DNA from: Streptomyces lichenis
GTDB lineage: Bacteria; Actinomycetota; Actinomycetes; Streptomycetales; Streptomycetaceae
Reading direction: 5' to 3'
Length of the DNA: 64,000 bases
Assembly (NCBI RefSeq): GCF_023218175.1
Contig: NZ_JALPTH010000003.1
Location: 62,001-126,000, forward strand
Shown: positions 26,712-35,868 of the stretch, piece by piece
How positions within the stretch are numbered: position 1 is the first letter of the stretch
How the letters are laid out: every line of letters starts with the position of its first letter
Notes under the pieces: generated by a model
Told to the model about the DNA's origin: nothing
What the model saw: only the letters and a program-made list of their open reading frames with translations
Databases searched by the model: none
Made by a program: the position numbers and the translations under genes

Positions 26712-28107
26712 AGATCACAGACGTACGGGCGGCGGACCGGCCCTTGCCGCGTCGGCGGCCCTCGTCGCGGGCGGCGGCCGAGGCGCGCCCGTCCAGGCCG
26801 ATCCAGATGCGCACCTCGGTGCCACCGAGCACCGAGCGCCCGATCCGCACATCGCCCCCGGTGGACTCGGCGACCCGGCGCACGATGTCCAGGCCGAGCC
26901 CGGTGGAGCCGTCCCGCTCCCCGCTGTTGCCGCGCTCCAGGGCGGCGGCCGGGTCGGCGATGCCCGGCCCGGCGTCCGACACCAGCACGATCACCGCGTC
27001 CTCGCCGTTGTGCAGGTCCACCGAGAAGGCGGTGCCCTCGGGGGTGTGCCGGAAGACGTTGCCGAGCAACGCGTCGAGCGCGGCGGCCAGTTCGGGGCGG
27101 GCCACCGGGATGCGTACCGGCCGGTCGGTGCCGGCCAGCCGTACCGTACGGCCCTCGTCCTCGGCCAGCGCCGACCAGAACGCCATCCGCTCCCGTACCA
27201 CCTCCGAGGCGTCGCAGCCGGCGCCCGGGCCGGCCGCCTGGGTCTGCGGCTTGGCCTCCCGGGCGGTGCGGATGATGGTGTCCACCTCCCGCTCCAGCTG
27301 GGCGACGGCGGCCCGGGTCTGCTCGGCCGCCGGGCCCTCGCCGAGCGAGGCCGTGTTGAGCCGGAGCACGGTCAGCGGGGTGCGCAGCCGGTGCGAGAGG
27401 TCGGCGGCCAGCTCGCGCTCGTTGGCGAGCAGCCGCACCACCTGGTCGGCCATGGAGTTGAACGCGATGGCGGCGGAGCGCAGTTCGGGCGGACCGTCCT
27501 CCGGTACCCGGGCGCCGAGCCGGCCCTCGCCGAGGTCGTGGGCGGCCCGGGCCAGCCGCTGGGCGGGGCGGACCATGCGGACGCCGAGCCGGTCGGCGAC
27601 CGCGACCGAGCCGACGACCAGGGCGGCGCCGACCCCGGCCAGCACCAGCCAGGCGGTGGCCACCCCGTTGGTGACCTCGGCCTCGGGCACGTACAGCTCG
27701 ACCACGGCGACCTGTCCGGTGCCCAGCGCGGTGGGCTGGAGCAGCACCGAGCCCCCGGGCACGGCGGCGATGGCGGCCCGCCCATAGGCCCGGGTGGTGC
27801 GCAGATCCTTCTCGGCGGCCCGGCGCGTCCCGATCTCGATCGGCCGGCCACCGGTCTGGTCCGAGGCCGGGATGTGCACGGCGAGCCGCCCGGCCGCCCC
27901 GTCCTCGGTGGAGGCCACGGCCCGGTCCAGCTCCCGGCGGTCGCTGGTGATGGCGAGCGCGGGGCCGAGGGCGGCGGCCCGCCGTTCGGCGTTGGAGAAC
28001 GCCCGGTCGCGGGCCATCTCCTTGACCACCAGTCCCAGCGGTACGGCGAAGGCGGCGACGACCATCACGGTGACCGCGAGCGCCACCCGGACCAGGGCCC
28101 ATCTCAC
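26689..28107 (-). CDS. Sensor histidine kinase of an OmpR-type two-component system
   Basis: 472 residues from GTG 28107, overlapping the regulator stop by GTGA. Layout: TM1 (residues about 5-27), extracytoplasmic loop of about 110 residues, TM2 (AWLVLAGVGAALVVGSVAV), HAMP linker, HisKA with the phospho-accepting His in ELAADLSHRLRTPLTVLRL, and HATPase with LDALLGNVFRHTPEG (N box), DAGPGIADP and GSTGLGLDIVRRV (G boxes). The stimulus is unknown. The C-terminal tail (RRRGKGRSAARTSVISRLTRFR) is basic and lies in a DNA repeat array. Operon with the response regulator upstream. Confidence 0.93.
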   Translation of the reverse strand: MRWALVRVALAVTVMVVAAFAVPLGLVVKEMARDRAFSNAERRAAALGPALAITSDRRELDRAVASTEDGAAGRLAVHIPASDQTGGRPIEIGTRRAAEKDLRTTRAYGRAAIAAVPGGSVLLQPTALGTGQVAVVELYVPEAEVTNGVATAWLVLAGVGAALVVGSVAVADRLGVRMVRPAQRLARAAHDLGEGRLGARVPEDGPPELRSAAIAFNSMADQVVRLLANERELAADLSHRLRTPLTVLRLNTASLGEGPAAEQTRAAVAQLEREVDTIIRTAREAKPQTQAAGPGAGCDASEVVRERMAFWSALAEDEGRTVRLAGTDRPVRIPVARPELAAALDALLGNVFRHTPEGTAFSVDLHNGEDAVIVLVSDAGPGIADPAAALERGNSGERDGSTGLGLDIVRRVAESTGGDVRIGRSVLGGTEVRIWIGLDGRASAAARDEGRRRGKGRSAARTSVISRLTRFR

Positions 28108-28793
28108 CGCGGCGGCTCCAGCTTCACGCCGACCCCGCGCAGGGTGTGCAGATAGCGCGGGCGGGCCGCGGTCTCGCCCAGCTTGCGGCGCAGCCAGGAC
28201 AGATGGACGTCGATGGTCTGGTCGTCGCCGTAGGACTGCTGCCAGACCTCGGCGAGCAGTTCCCGGCGCGGGACGACCACCCCGGGGCGGTCGGCGAGGA
28301 AGGCCAGCAGGTCGAACTCGCGGCGGGTCAGGTCGAGTCGTACGCCGTCCAGTTCGGCCTGGCGGCGCAGCGGGTCCACGGTGAGCCCGCCGACGGTGAC
28401 CACCCGGCTCGGCGGAGGCGCGGCGGCCCCGGCGCGGGCGCGGCGCAGCACGGCGGCCATCCGGGCGGAGAGGTGCTCCACCGAGAACGGCTTGGTGAGG
28501 TAGTCGTCGGCGCCGTCGTTGAGGAGGCGCACGATCTCGGTCTCGTCGTCCCGGGCGGTGGCGATGATCACAGGGACGTCGGTGATGGAGCGGAGCATCT
28601 TCAGCGCCTCGGCGCCGTCCAGATCGGGCAGTCCCAGATCGAGGATGACCACGTCGAAGCGGTGGTGGGCGACCTCGCGCAGCGCCTCCAGGGCCGTGCC
28701 GACGCTCCGCACGGTGTGCGAGGCGTCGGTCAGGTGCCGGATGAGGGCGGAGCGCACGAACTGGTCGTCCTCGACCACGAGCACACTTGCCAT
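28104..28793 (-). CDS. OmpR/PhoB-family response regulator
   Basis: 229 residues from ATG 28793 (a GTG nine bases earlier is possible). Receiver domain: VEDDQF acidic pocket, phospho-acceptor Asp in VVILDLGLPDLDG, TARDDETEIV and the switch lysine in DYLTKPFSVEHLSARM. C-terminal winged helix: LDLTRREFDLLAFLADRPGVVVPRRELLAEVW and TIDVHLSWLRRKLGE. Partner of the kinase encoded in the overlapping gene. Divergent from the membrane-anchored protein gene at 28871, whose promoter region it shares. Confidence 0.94.
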   Translation of the reverse strand: MASVLVVEDDQFVRSALIRHLTDASHTVRSVGTALEALREVAHHRFDVVILDLGLPDLDGAEALKMLRSITDVPVIIATARDDETEIVRLLNDGADDYLTKPFSVEHLSARMAAVLRRARAGAAAPPPSRVVTVGGLTVDPLRRQAELDGVRLDLTRREFDLLAFLADRPGVVVPRRELLAEVWQQSYGDDQTIDVHLSWLRRKLGETAARPRYLHTLRGVGVKLEPPR

Positions 28794-28870
28794 GGGCGGC
28801 ACCGTACGCCATCCGGGGGAACCCGATGGACCGGAGCTGACGGTGCGGCGGCCGGTCCGGGTGGTGCACT

Positions 28871-29458
28871 ATGGCCCGGATGCGCAGAGGACTGGTACAC
28901 GCCGCGGCCTGGTCGCTCGCCACCGGCGCGGCGGTCACGCTGTCGTGGTGGGGGGTGCACACGGTGCTGGCCGGCACGGTGTACGACCCGCCGCGGGCCG
29001 TGCCGATCACCGCCGAGCGCCCGGTGGCGGCGGCTTCCTCCGGCCGCGAGCCGCACACCTCCTCCACCCACCGCCCCCGCCCGTCCGCCTCCCCCTCCCC
29101 GACCCCGTCCCGACCCTCCCGCACCCCCTCACCGTCCTCGGCGTCCGATTCCTCCGACCGCTCCGAGGACCCTCCCTCCACCCCGCCCCCCTCGGCCGCC
29201 CCGTCGTCCCCCGCACCCTCCCCGTCCGCGAACACCGGCTCGGTGCGCGGCTATCCGGTGGAGGGCGGCCGGGTGGTGTTCGACATCGGCGCCTCCTCGG
29301 CCGAGTTGGTGTCGGCGACCCCGGCGGCCGGCTGGCAGATGCAGGTGTGGAAACAGCCGACCTACATCCGGGTGACCTTCAGCGCCGACGGCCGGGAGAC
29401 GGACGTCTTCTGCACCTGGCACGACCAGGCTCCCCGAGTCCAGATCGAACAGCGCTGA
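28871..29458 (+). CDS. Membrane-anchored/secreted protein with Ser/Pro linker and small C-terminal domain
   Basis: 195 residues. A hydrophobic N-terminal segment (HAAAWSLATGAAVTLSWWGVHTVLAG) is followed by about 75 residues rich in Ser, Pro and Thr (PSASPSPTPSRPSRTPSPSS), then a compact C-terminal domain (RGYPVEGGRVVFDIGASSAELVSATPAAGWQMQVWKQPTYIRVTFSADGRETDVFCTWHDQAPRVQIEQR). The tail domain is of a kind often seen next to this two-component pair in Streptomyces, as far as I recall; function unknown, perhaps part of signal perception. ATG 28880 is an alternative start. Confidence 0.8.
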   Translation: MARMRRGLVHAAAWSLATGAAVTLSWWGVHTVLAGTVYDPPRAVPITAERPVAAASSGREPHTSSTHRPRPSASPSPTPSRPSRTPSPSSASDSSDRSEDPPSTPPPSAAPSSPAPSPSANTGSVRGYPVEGGRVVFDIGASSAELVSATPAAGWQMQVWKQPTYIRVTFSADGRETDVFCTWHDQAPRVQIEQR

Positions 29459-29471
29459 CCGTCCCCGAGCC

Positions 29472-30347
29472 TCACTTCACATCGTCGAAGGCGTCCGGCG
29501 GCGGAGCCGGTGAGTCCACGGCCTGAGCATCGGCAACGGGCTTCGCCCCGCCGGCGAAGTCGATCAGCTCCCGCCCGGCGAGCACCCGCCCCGGGTGCGG
29601 GTCGCTCGCCACCCGCCGGGTCAGCTCGGCCACCGGCAGTGCGGTGGCGGACGCGACCAGGATCGCGTTGCCGAACCGCCGCCCGCGCAGCACGGCCGGG
29701 TCGGCGGCCAGCGCCAGTTGCGGGAAGAGCGCCGCCGCGGTGCCGATCTGGCCGCGCAGAAAGGCCAGCGGCGGCCCGTCGGTGAGGTTCGCCGCATAGA
29801 TCCCGTCCACCCCGAGCGCCCGGCGCGCCTCGCCCAGGAACTCCGTACTGGTCAGATGCGCCGGGGTGCGCGCCCCGCTGAAGACATCGGCGATCACCAG
29901 GTCCGCCCACCCGTCGGGCACCTTGGCCAGCCCTTCCCGCGCGTCCACGGCCCGGACCCGGATCCGGGCGCCCGGGTCGAGCGGCAGTTCCCGGCGGACG
30001 AACGCCACCAGGGCGGCGTCCACTTCCACCACCTGCTGGGTGGAGCGGGGCCGGCCCCCGGCCACGTAACGGGCCAGCGTGAACGCCCCGCCGCCGAGGT
30101 GCACCACCTTCAGCGGCCGCCCCGGCGGTCCGGCCAGGTCGGCGACATGGCCGAGCCTGCGCTGGTACGGGAAGCCCAGCCAGGCCGGGTCGTCCAGGTC
30201 CACCTGCGACTGGGGCGCCCCGCCCACCAGCAGCGTCCAGCCGCGCGGCCGGTCCGGGTCGGGCAGCAACTCCGCGAGGCCCCCGCCCACGACCTCCGAA
30301 GCGGCCTCCGCCGCCGCACCCCGCTCCCGCCGTCTGCTTCTCGCCAT
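29472..30347 (-). CDS. Spermidine synthase-like SAM/aminopropyl-transferase-fold protein
   Basis: 291 residues, soluble. Rossmann-like core with PLKVVHLGGGAFTLARYV (nucleotide/SAM loop), VVEVDAALVAFVRRELPLD (acidic residue for ribose), VRAVDAREGL, and DLVIADVFSGARTPAHLTSTEFLGEARRAL. This is the pattern of spermidine synthase-like methyltransferase-fold proteins common in actinobacteria. True polyamine activity is unproven: the family contains many non-polyamine members. Convergent with the gene at 28871. Confidence 0.85.
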   Translation of the reverse strand: MARSRRRERGAAAEAASEVVGGGLAELLPDPDRPRGWTLLVGGAPQSQVDLDDPAWLGFPYQRRLGHVADLAGPPGRPLKVVHLGGGAFTLARYVAGGRPRSTQQVVEVDAALVAFVRRELPLDPGARIRVRAVDAREGLAKVPDGWADLVIADVFSGARTPAHLTSTEFLGEARRALGVDGIYAANLTDGPPLAFLRGQIGTAAALFPQLALAADPAVLRGRRFGNAILVASATALPVAELTRRVASDPHPGRVLAGRELIDFAGGAKPVADAQAVDSPAPPPDAFDDVK

Positions 30348-30407
30348 CCGGCCATTATCGGACGCGCGGATGCCCGGTACGGAATGTGGGGAACGGGCCG
30401 GCCGGCC

Positions 30408-31367
30408 TCAGCCGCGCGAGGCGAGGAAGGCGCGGTACCAGTCGAGGGTGGCGTCCAGGGTGTCCTCCAGGGCGAAGGGCTTGACGCCGAAGGCGTCCTG
30501 GAACGCGGTGGAGTCCATCACCTGGGCCTCGGTGTGCTGGTAGAACAGCTCGGCGTAGGCGTCCATGAACACCTGGTCGAAGGGCCCGAAGGGGCGGGGC
30601 TCGGTCTTGACCGAGATGTCCAGCGGCCGTCCGACCCGCTCCTCGATCAGCCGGAACACCTCCCGGGTGGTACGGGCCGGGGCGGTCGGCAGATGCCAGA
30701 CCCGGCCGTCGCCCTCGGGGTGCTCGCCCAGGGTGGCCAGACCGGCGGCGACCGCCCGGATGTCGGTGTAGCTGTGGGGCAGGTCGATGTCGCCGAGCCC
30801 GATCACCTCGGTGCCGGTCAGTGCGCCGGGGAAGACCGCGCCACCCAGGGTGGAGTTGAGGACGCCGGGCCCGACGAAGTCCGCCGAGCGGCCGAGCGCG
30901 ACCCGGACGCGCCCCTCGCGGTGGGCGGCCAGGTACTTCTCGTCCAGCGCGGCCCGCATCCGGCCCTTGGCGCCGGTCGCCCGCCAGGGGGTGTCCTCGG
31001 TCATGACCTCCCCGCCGGTCGGTCCGTACGGGTAGACGGTGTCGAGCACCACCAGCCGCGCCCCCTCCGCCTCCGCCGCCGCGAGGACGGCGTCCTGGAT
31101 GCCGGGCATCGCCTCGACCTGGAGGTGGTAGGCGACGTTGACGCAGTGGTAGACCACGGCGGCGCCCGCTATGGCGGCACGCGCGCCCTCGGCGGAGCCG
31201 ACGTCACCCGGGTGGAAGACCACGCCCTCGGGGGTCCCCGCCACCGGCGCCGAGCGGGCCACCAGCCGGACCGCGTGACCCCGGCGGGCCAGCTCCCCGG
31301 CGAGGGTCGAACCGGCCGGTCCCGCTCCGAGGACGACATGGGTTTCACGTGCGGTGCCGGCCATCAT
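30408..31367 (-). CDS. NAD-dependent epimerase/dehydratase (atypical SDR)
   Basis: 319 residues. N-terminal dinucleotide loop VVLGAGPAGSTLAGELARRGH (GxGxxG), then HPGDVGSAEGARAAIAGAAVVYHCVNVAYHLQ, VVLDTVYPYGPTGG with a tyrosine of the YxxxK region, and DIDLPHSYTDIRAVAAGLATLGE. Atypical extended SDR of unknown substrate. Its upstream region on the minus strand (31368-31440) is relatively AT-rich with a partial palindrome. Confidence 0.85.
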   Translation of the reverse strand: MMAGTARETHVVLGAGPAGSTLAGELARRGHAVRLVARSAPVAGTPEGVVFHPGDVGSAEGARAAIAGAAVVYHCVNVAYHLQVEAMPGIQDAVLAAAEAEGARLVVLDTVYPYGPTGGEVMTEDTPWRATGAKGRMRAALDEKYLAAHREGRVRVALGRSADFVGPGVLNSTLGGAVFPGALTGTEVIGLGDIDLPHSYTDIRAVAAGLATLGEHPEGDGRVWHLPTAPARTTREVFRLIEERVGRPLDISVKTEPRPFGPFDQVFMDAYAELFYQHTEAQVMDSTAFQDAFGVKPFALEDTLDATLDWYRAFLASRG

Positions 31368-31420
31368 CAGGCTCCTTGAGTCGGCGGGTCACCAGGACCC
31401 GGTTATCGCTGCTCTGTTTC

Positions 31421-31435
31421 GTTAGATACTATAAC
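31421..31435. promoter_or_regulatory. AT-rich partial palindrome upstream of the epimerase gene
   Basis: GTTAGATACTATAAC: GTTA and TAAC ends mirror each other around a 7-base centre, in a 25-base AT-rich island that is exceptional here. It lies about 55 bases before the epimerase start, where an operator or promoter would be expected. The cognate regulator is unknown. Confidence 0.4.
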
Positions 31436-31494
31436 TCTCGCAAGAGGCACCCGCAAGAGTGACTTGCCCTCGGCCGCGCGACCGGCAACACGAC

Positions 31495-31538
31495 GAGCCC
31501 CCTGGCACCGTCGAACGATCGACGTCTCCAGGGGGCTC
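31495..31538 (-). terminator. Terminator after the primase-like small gene
   Basis: GAGCCCCCTGG (31495-31505) pairs perfectly with CCAGGGGGCTC (31528-31538) around a 22-base loop, 25 bases beyond the stop codon at 31563 on the minus strand. Confidence 0.65.
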
Positions 31539-31562
31539 GGAAGGAGGACGAAAGCCCGGCGG

Positions 31563-32078
31563 CTAACGGCAGTTGTCGGCGGCCTCGATCAGCCGGGCCG
31601 CCTCACCGAGGGCCTGGCGGAGCATCACCGGGTCGGTCACCGGGCCGGTGTCACCGGGCGGCAGCAGCCAGTCGGAGCCGGGCAGCACCTCGGGGGCGGC
31701 GACCATCTCGGCGCCCGACCCGACGGGGCAGCCCCCGGCCAGGCCGGGGATGCGCAGCCCGCGCCCCGAGGTGTCGGTACACGCACTCCCCGGGACATCC
31801 CAGCGGGCGGCGGTGCCGGGCGGCACCAGGAAGCCGAGGGTGGCGCAGGCGTCGTCGTGGAGGACCGGGCCGACGGCGGGGGTGCCGCCGCGCCGCAGGA
31901 TGTCCACGGCCTCCAGGCCCTGGCGGGCCGGCACGGTCACCAGGTCGCAGGGGACCTCCTCCGGCAGGCCGCTCCGCCCCGGCCGCTCGGGGCCGGGCGG
32001 CGGCACGGTGACACTCCGCCAGGGGCTGCCGTCCGGGATGGCGCCGTACGGATCCATGGGGTGCGGGCCTGCCTGCAT
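31563..32078 (-). CDS. Streptomyces protein resembling the bifunctional primase/polymerase-like family, function unknown
   Basis: 171 residues from ATG 32078 with GGAGG 6 bases upstream (an ORF extends 31 codons further but without a ribosome site). Key stretches: PCDLVTVPARQGLEAVDILRRGGTPAVGPVLHDDACATLGFLVPPGTAARWDVPGS, and WLLPPG...TDPVMLRQALGEAARLIEAA. These match a group of about 200-residue Streptomyces proteins annotated as primase/polymerase-like N domains; catalytic residues are not evident. A related gene lies at 40067. Divergent from the TPR regulator gene. Confidence 0.65.
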   Translation of the reverse strand: MQAGPHPMDPYGAIPDGSPWRSVTVPPPGPERPGRSGLPEEVPCDLVTVPARQGLEAVDILRRGGTPAVGPVLHDDACATLGFLVPPGTAARWDVPGSACTDTSGRGLRIPGLAGGCPVGSGAEMVAAPEVLPGSDWLLPPGDTGPVTDPVMLRQALGEAARLIEAADNCR

Positions 32079-32398
32079 GCCGACCTCCGACAAGGGAATC
32101 CCCTCCAGCTTCGAGTCCCCGTGCGAAGACACAGTGCGTCTCTCCACCGGTTCAACGCCGCACCGCGTCAACGGCTACGGCGCCAGGCCGCCGCAAAGGA
32201 TGGCAGAACATGGCGGATCGTGGGTGAGATATCCGGTTTGTAGCCAAACTGTGGGTGCGCACCCCGTCATAGAGGGTACGTTCGGCGCGGCCGGCCGGGA
32301 ACAGCCGCCCCCGCACCCGCGAGGGCGCCCGCTCCCGGCAGTCGCAGGACCCGCAGTAGACGCAGGACCCGGCAGTCACCGCACGAGAGGGCTCGACC
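32079..32398. other. 320-base divergent promoter region between the primase-like and TPR-regulator genes
   Basis: Contains the small inverted repeat GTTTG-TAGC-CAAAC at 32236-32249 within a less GC-rich stretch, and short direct repeats of GCAGGACCCGCAGT type at about 32340-32375. No gene is supported. The small palindrome is a reasonable candidate for an operator for either flanking gene. Confidence 0.5.
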
Positions 32399-33781
32399 AT
32401 GGCGTCCTCGGCACCAGTCCCCCCACCCGTCCCGACAGTCCCCAACCTCGCCTTCCGGCAGCTGCGCGGAGCCCGCTCCCCCGGCGAGTTCGCCGCCGCG
32501 GTGCGCCGTGCCGGCCGGGAGATCGGCGAGCAGGTCGCGTGCGACGCCCGCTATGTCGGGCGGGTGGAGTCGGGCGAGATCCGCTGCCCGAACTACGCCT
32601 ACGAGCGGGTCTTCTTGCATATGTTCCCCGGCCTCACCCTGCGGGATCTGGGCTTCACCGCGCGGGAGCAGGTACGCGGCCGGGGCGCGCGCGGTGCGCC
32701 CGCGGGCCCCCGGACCGCCCCGCCGGAGCCCCAGGCACCCGTCCGGAACGATGAGGAGAGCGACGTGCTGCGTCGCGCATTCATGGGTGGCACCGCCGCG
32801 GTCGCCGCCACGCTCGGTCTCGGCGCGCCCTCCCCCGCGCTCGCCGCCACCATCCCCGCGCCGCGTGCCGGCGGCAGGTTCGGTGAGACCGAGGTCAGAG
32901 CCGTCGAGGAGGCGGTCCGCCGGATCCGGCTGCTGGACGACCGGCACGGGGCGGACCGGCTCTACCGGGAGGCCGCCGAACCGCTGCGCACCGCCTACGC
33001 GCTGCTCGACTCCGGCACCGCCGCCCGCCAGTCCACCAGCGACCGGATGCACTCCGGCGCGGGCGAGCTGGCCCTGTCGGTGGGCTGGCTGGCCCATGAC
33101 TCGGGCCGCCAGGAGGACGCCCGCTCGCACTACGCGGAGGCACTGGCCACCGCACGGGTCGCCGGGGACGCGGGACTGGAGGCGCACGCCTTCTCCAACA
33201 CCTCCTTCCTCGCCCGGGACGCCGGCCGGCACCGCGAGGCGGTCCGGGCCGCCCAGGCCGGGCAGCGGGCCGCCCGCCAACTGGCCTCACCCCGGCTGTC
33301 GGCCCTGCTGACCCTGCGCGAGGCCGGCGGCTGGGCCGGGCTCGGCGACCGCACGGCCTGCGAGCAGGCCCTCGGCCGGGCGCACACCCTGTTCGGCCGC
33401 GGCCCGTGCGACGCCGACCCGGAGTGGATGTCCTTCTTCGGCGAGCCGGAGCTGGAGTCCCTGGAGGCCCGCTGCTGGTCGGCCCTGGGCGACTGGCCCC
33501 GCGCCAGCCGCCACGCCCGGCGCGCCACTGCTCTCCAAAGCCCGCACTTCACCCGGAACCTGGCCCTCTACCGCGCCCAGCTCGCCGTGGACCTCGCCCA
33601 CGGCGGAGCCCCCGACGAGGCCGCGGCCGCCGCCGAGCACGCCATGGACCTGCTGGCCGAGGTCCGCTCCAGCCGCATCGACGCCCTGCTGGACCACACC
33701 GCCCGCCTGCTGTCCGCCCGAGCCCCCGCCACCCCGTCCGTCCGCTCCTTCCTGGAACGGCGCGCGTCCCTCGCCGTCTGA
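32399..33781 (+). CDS. TPR-repeat regulatory protein with N-terminal HTH-like domain (NsdA-like type)
   Basis: 460 residues. Residues about 15-85 (LAFRQLRGARSPGEFAAAVRRAG...CDARYVGRVESGEIRCPNYAYERVFLHMFPGLTLRDLGF) resemble the degenerate HTH of the NsdA-like family; then a Pro-rich linker; then a twin-arginine-like patch and hydrophobic stretch (LRRAFMGGTAAVAATLGLG, from residue 124); the rest is helical TPR-type (GWLAHDSGRQEDARSHYAEALATARVAGDAG...). The family regulates sporulation and antibiotics in S. coelicolor; role here is inferred only. The internal hydrophobic segment is odd for a cytoplasmic regulator but recurs in this family. Confidence 0.78.
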   Translation: MASSAPVPPPVPTVPNLAFRQLRGARSPGEFAAAVRRAGREIGEQVACDARYVGRVESGEIRCPNYAYERVFLHMFPGLTLRDLGFTAREQVRGRGARGAPAGPRTAPPEPQAPVRNDEESDVLRRAFMGGTAAVAATLGLGAPSPALAATIPAPRAGGRFGETEVRAVEEAVRRIRLLDDRHGADRLYREAAEPLRTAYALLDSGTAARQSTSDRMHSGAGELALSVGWLAHDSGRQEDARSHYAEALATARVAGDAGLEAHAFSNTSFLARDAGRHREAVRAAQAGQRAARQLASPRLSALLTLREAGGWAGLGDRTACEQALGRAHTLFGRGPCDADPEWMSFFGEPELESLEARCWSALGDWPRASRHARRATALQSPHFTRNLALYRAQLAVDLAHGGAPDEAAAAAEHAMDLLAEVRSSRIDALLDHTARLLSARAPATPSVRSFLERRASLAV

Positions 33782-33804
33782 GCGCCGCTCTTACAAGGCG
33801 GCTG

Positions 33805-34401
33805 TCAGGCCTCCAGGTGGCCGGTGTCGTTCCAGCGCTCGATGGCGGGGGCGTCGTAGGCCCAGCCGAGGGCGGAGAGGCTGGTGGGGTCGAGGCGGAT
33901 GCGGGCGGCGAAGGAGATGTGCTCGCCCAGCCAGCGGGCCGCGATGGAGCGCAGGATGTGGCCGTGGGCGAAGACCAGGGCGTCGCGGTCGGCGGAGCGG
34001 GCCCAGGCCACGACCTCGTCGGCCCGGTCGGAGAGCTGGGCCAGGGTCTCGCCCTCGGGGACGCCGTCGCGCCAGATGAACCAGTCGGGGTCGTCCGCCT
34101 TGATCTCGGCGGGGGTCTTGCCCTCGTAGGCGCCGTAGTCCCACTCCATCAGCGCGTCCCAGGCCTCGGCGCGGCCGCCGAACCCGGCCAGCTCGCAGGT
34201 CTCGGCGGCGCGGGCGAGCGGGCTGGTGCGGATCTCGTAGCCCTCCAGGCCGTCCCAGGGGGAGCGGTGCAGCCGCTCGCCGAGCAGCTTGGCCCCGCGG
34301 CGGCCCTCCTCCAGGAGCGGTATGTCCGTCCTGCCGGTGTGCCGGCCGGACAGCGACCATTCCGTCTGGCCGTGCCGGGCGAGCAGGATGCGCGGTGCCA
34401 T
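33805..34401 (-). CDS. Histidine phosphatase family protein (phosphoglycerate-mutase-like)
   Basis: 198 residues from ATG 34401 with AGGAGA upstream; a longer frame begins 24 codons earlier without support. The phospho-acceptor motif [10 protein letters not shown] opens the protein, Arg in [16 protein letters not shown] follows, the acid Glu is in [12 protein letters not shown], and the second catalytic His in [17 protein letters not shown]. Substrate unknown; the family covers sugar phosphates, nucleotides and phosphoproteins. Convergent with the TPR regulator and divergent from the nuclease-helicase operon. Confidence 0.9.
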   Translation of the reverse strand: MAPRILLARHGQTEWSLSGRHTGRTDIPLLEEGRRGAKLLGERLHRSPWDGLEGYEIRTSPLARAAETCELAGFGGRAEAWDALMEWDYGAYEGKTPAEIKADDPDWFIWRDGVPEGETLAQLSDRADEVVAWARSADRDALVFAHGHILRSIAARWLGEHISFAARIRLDPTSLSALGWAYDAPAIERWNDTGHLEA

Positions 34402-34587
34402 GAGGGGCTCTCCTGAAGTTCGGTGGTGCGGCTCGTGTGCCGACTGGGGAAGGGGCCGTCTTTCCATCATCACGCACGGGGGTGGGAGGGGGCGCGCGGG
34501 GGCGGGGACTTGTCGTGGCCTGCGGGATCGCCGGTGCGGGTGCTCGGCGGGCGCCTGTTGTCAGTGGGGGATGCGAGACTTCGGCGG

Positions 34588-35868
34588 GTGAGCGATTTCC
34601 TGGGCGGCGGTCCCTTGCGGGAGCCGCCGCGGACTGTGCCGACACCGCCCGCCGAGCGCTTGGGGCGGTCGGCCGATCCTGGCGTGCCCGGGCCGCGGCG
34701 GGAGTTGCGGCAGCGGCTGGCCGAGTTGCGCGGGCCGGCTGTGCCGCATCCGCTGGACGCCCGGGCGCTCGCCGCGCTCGCGGCCAATCCGGGGTGCCGC
34801 AGACGGGCGCTGCTGGACGGGGCCGGGGTGGACAAGGGGGCCCTGGCGAGTGCGCTGGGCTCTCCTTCCTCGTATGGGCAGTCGCAGTTCGCGTTCGCCC
34901 GGGGCCATGCCTTCGAGGCGCGGGTGAAGGCCGACGGCGGTATGGAGCTGATGCGGCTGCTCGGGGTGGACGAGCCGGGCGGGGTGCGGGTGCCCGAGCT
35001 GGCCGCGGCCGGGCCGCAGGGGCGGGCGGCGCGCACCGCGCTGGCGTTGCGGGAGGCCACCGGCGCCGGGACCTGGACGCTGCTGGACCATCCGCTGCTG
35101 GCACTGGAGGTGGCCGGTTCGCCCGCCTATCTGGAGCCGGACGCGGTGGTGGTCCACCCGGACGGGCGGTGGACGGTGGTGGAGATCAAGTCCTTCCCGG
35201 TGCTGGACGGCTCGGCCGACCCGGCCAAGGTGGGCGCGGCGGCCCGGCAGGCGGCGGTCTACGTGCTGGCGCTGGAGCGGGTCGCGGCGCTGACCGAGGG
35301 CGCCGAGGTGGCGCACTCGGTGCTGCTGGTCTGCCCGAGGGACTTCACCAACCAGCCGGCCGGCTCGGTGGTGGACGTGCGCAAGCAGCTGTCGGTGACC
35401 CGTCGGCAGCTGGCCCGGCTGACCCGGATCGAGGACATCGCCGCCGCGCTGCCGGAGGGGCTGAGCTTCGATCTGGAGGGGTGCTCGGCGGAGCAGCTGA
35501 CGGAAGCGGTGGAGGCGGTGCCGCATGCCTATGCGCCGGAGTGCCTGGCCGCCTGCGAGCTGGCCTTCCACTGCCGGGGCCGGTCGCGGGAGGCGGGGGC
35601 GGTGGAGACGCTGGGCCGCTCGGTCCGGGGTGAGCTGGGCGGGCTGACCACGGTGGGGGCGGTGCTGGCCGCGGCGCGGGGGGAGGCCGGGGACCCGGCC
35701 GATCCGGCGGTGGCGGCGCTGCGGAGGGCGCAGGCGCTGCGGAGGGAGGCGATCACCGGAGCGGTGGCGATCACGGGAGCGGTGGCCGGGGCCGGGGAGG
35801 TCGCCGGGGCCGGGGCCGGGGCCGGGGCCGGGGCCGTGGGTACGGAGGGGGCGGCGGTATGTCGCTGA
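34588..35868 (+). CDS. RecB/Cas4-type PD-(D/E)XK nuclease with predicted 4Fe-4S cluster
   Basis: 426 residues from GTG 34588. The nuclease core is readable: Asp185 (LEPDAVVVHP), Glu199-x-Lys201 (VVEIKSF) and the motif IV glutamine Gln221 (QAAVY). Four cysteines, Cys70 (PGCRRRALLD) far upstream and Cys319, Cys323, Cys329 (PECLAACELAFHCRGR) near the end, follow the layout of Cas4/AddB/Dna2 Fe-S nucleases. A repetitive Ala/Gly tail ([17 protein letters not shown]) closes it. The gene overlaps the next by ten bases and the third gene encodes an SF1 helicase, so a DNA-processing complex is likely. No cas genes are near. The start is uncertain because the ribosome site is weak. Confidence 0.8.
   Translation: MSDFLGGGPLREPPRTVPTPPAERLGRSADPGVPGPRRELRQRLAELRGPAVPHPLDARALAALAANPGCRRRALLDGAGVDKGALASALGSPSSYGQSQFAFARGHAFEARVKADGGMELMRLLGVDEPGGVRVPELAAAGPQGRAARTALALREATGAGTWTLLDHPLLALEVAGSPAYLEPDAVVVHPDGRWTVVEIKSFPVLDGSADPAKVGAAARQAAVYVLALERVAALTEGAEVAHSVLLVCPRDFTNQPAGSVVDVRKQLSVTRRQLARLTRIEDIAAALPEGLSFDLEGCSAEQLTEAVEAVPHAYAPECLAACELAFHCRGRSREAGAVETLGRSVRGELGGLTTVGAVLAAARGEAGDPADPAVAALRRAQALRREAITGAVAITGAVAGAGEVAGAGAGAGAGAVGTEGAAVCR

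Noticed and set aside
28138..28802. Second plus-strand gene opposite the response regulator
   Set aside because: Continuous plus-strand frame is the complement of the receiver and winged-helix gene; its translation shows no domain.
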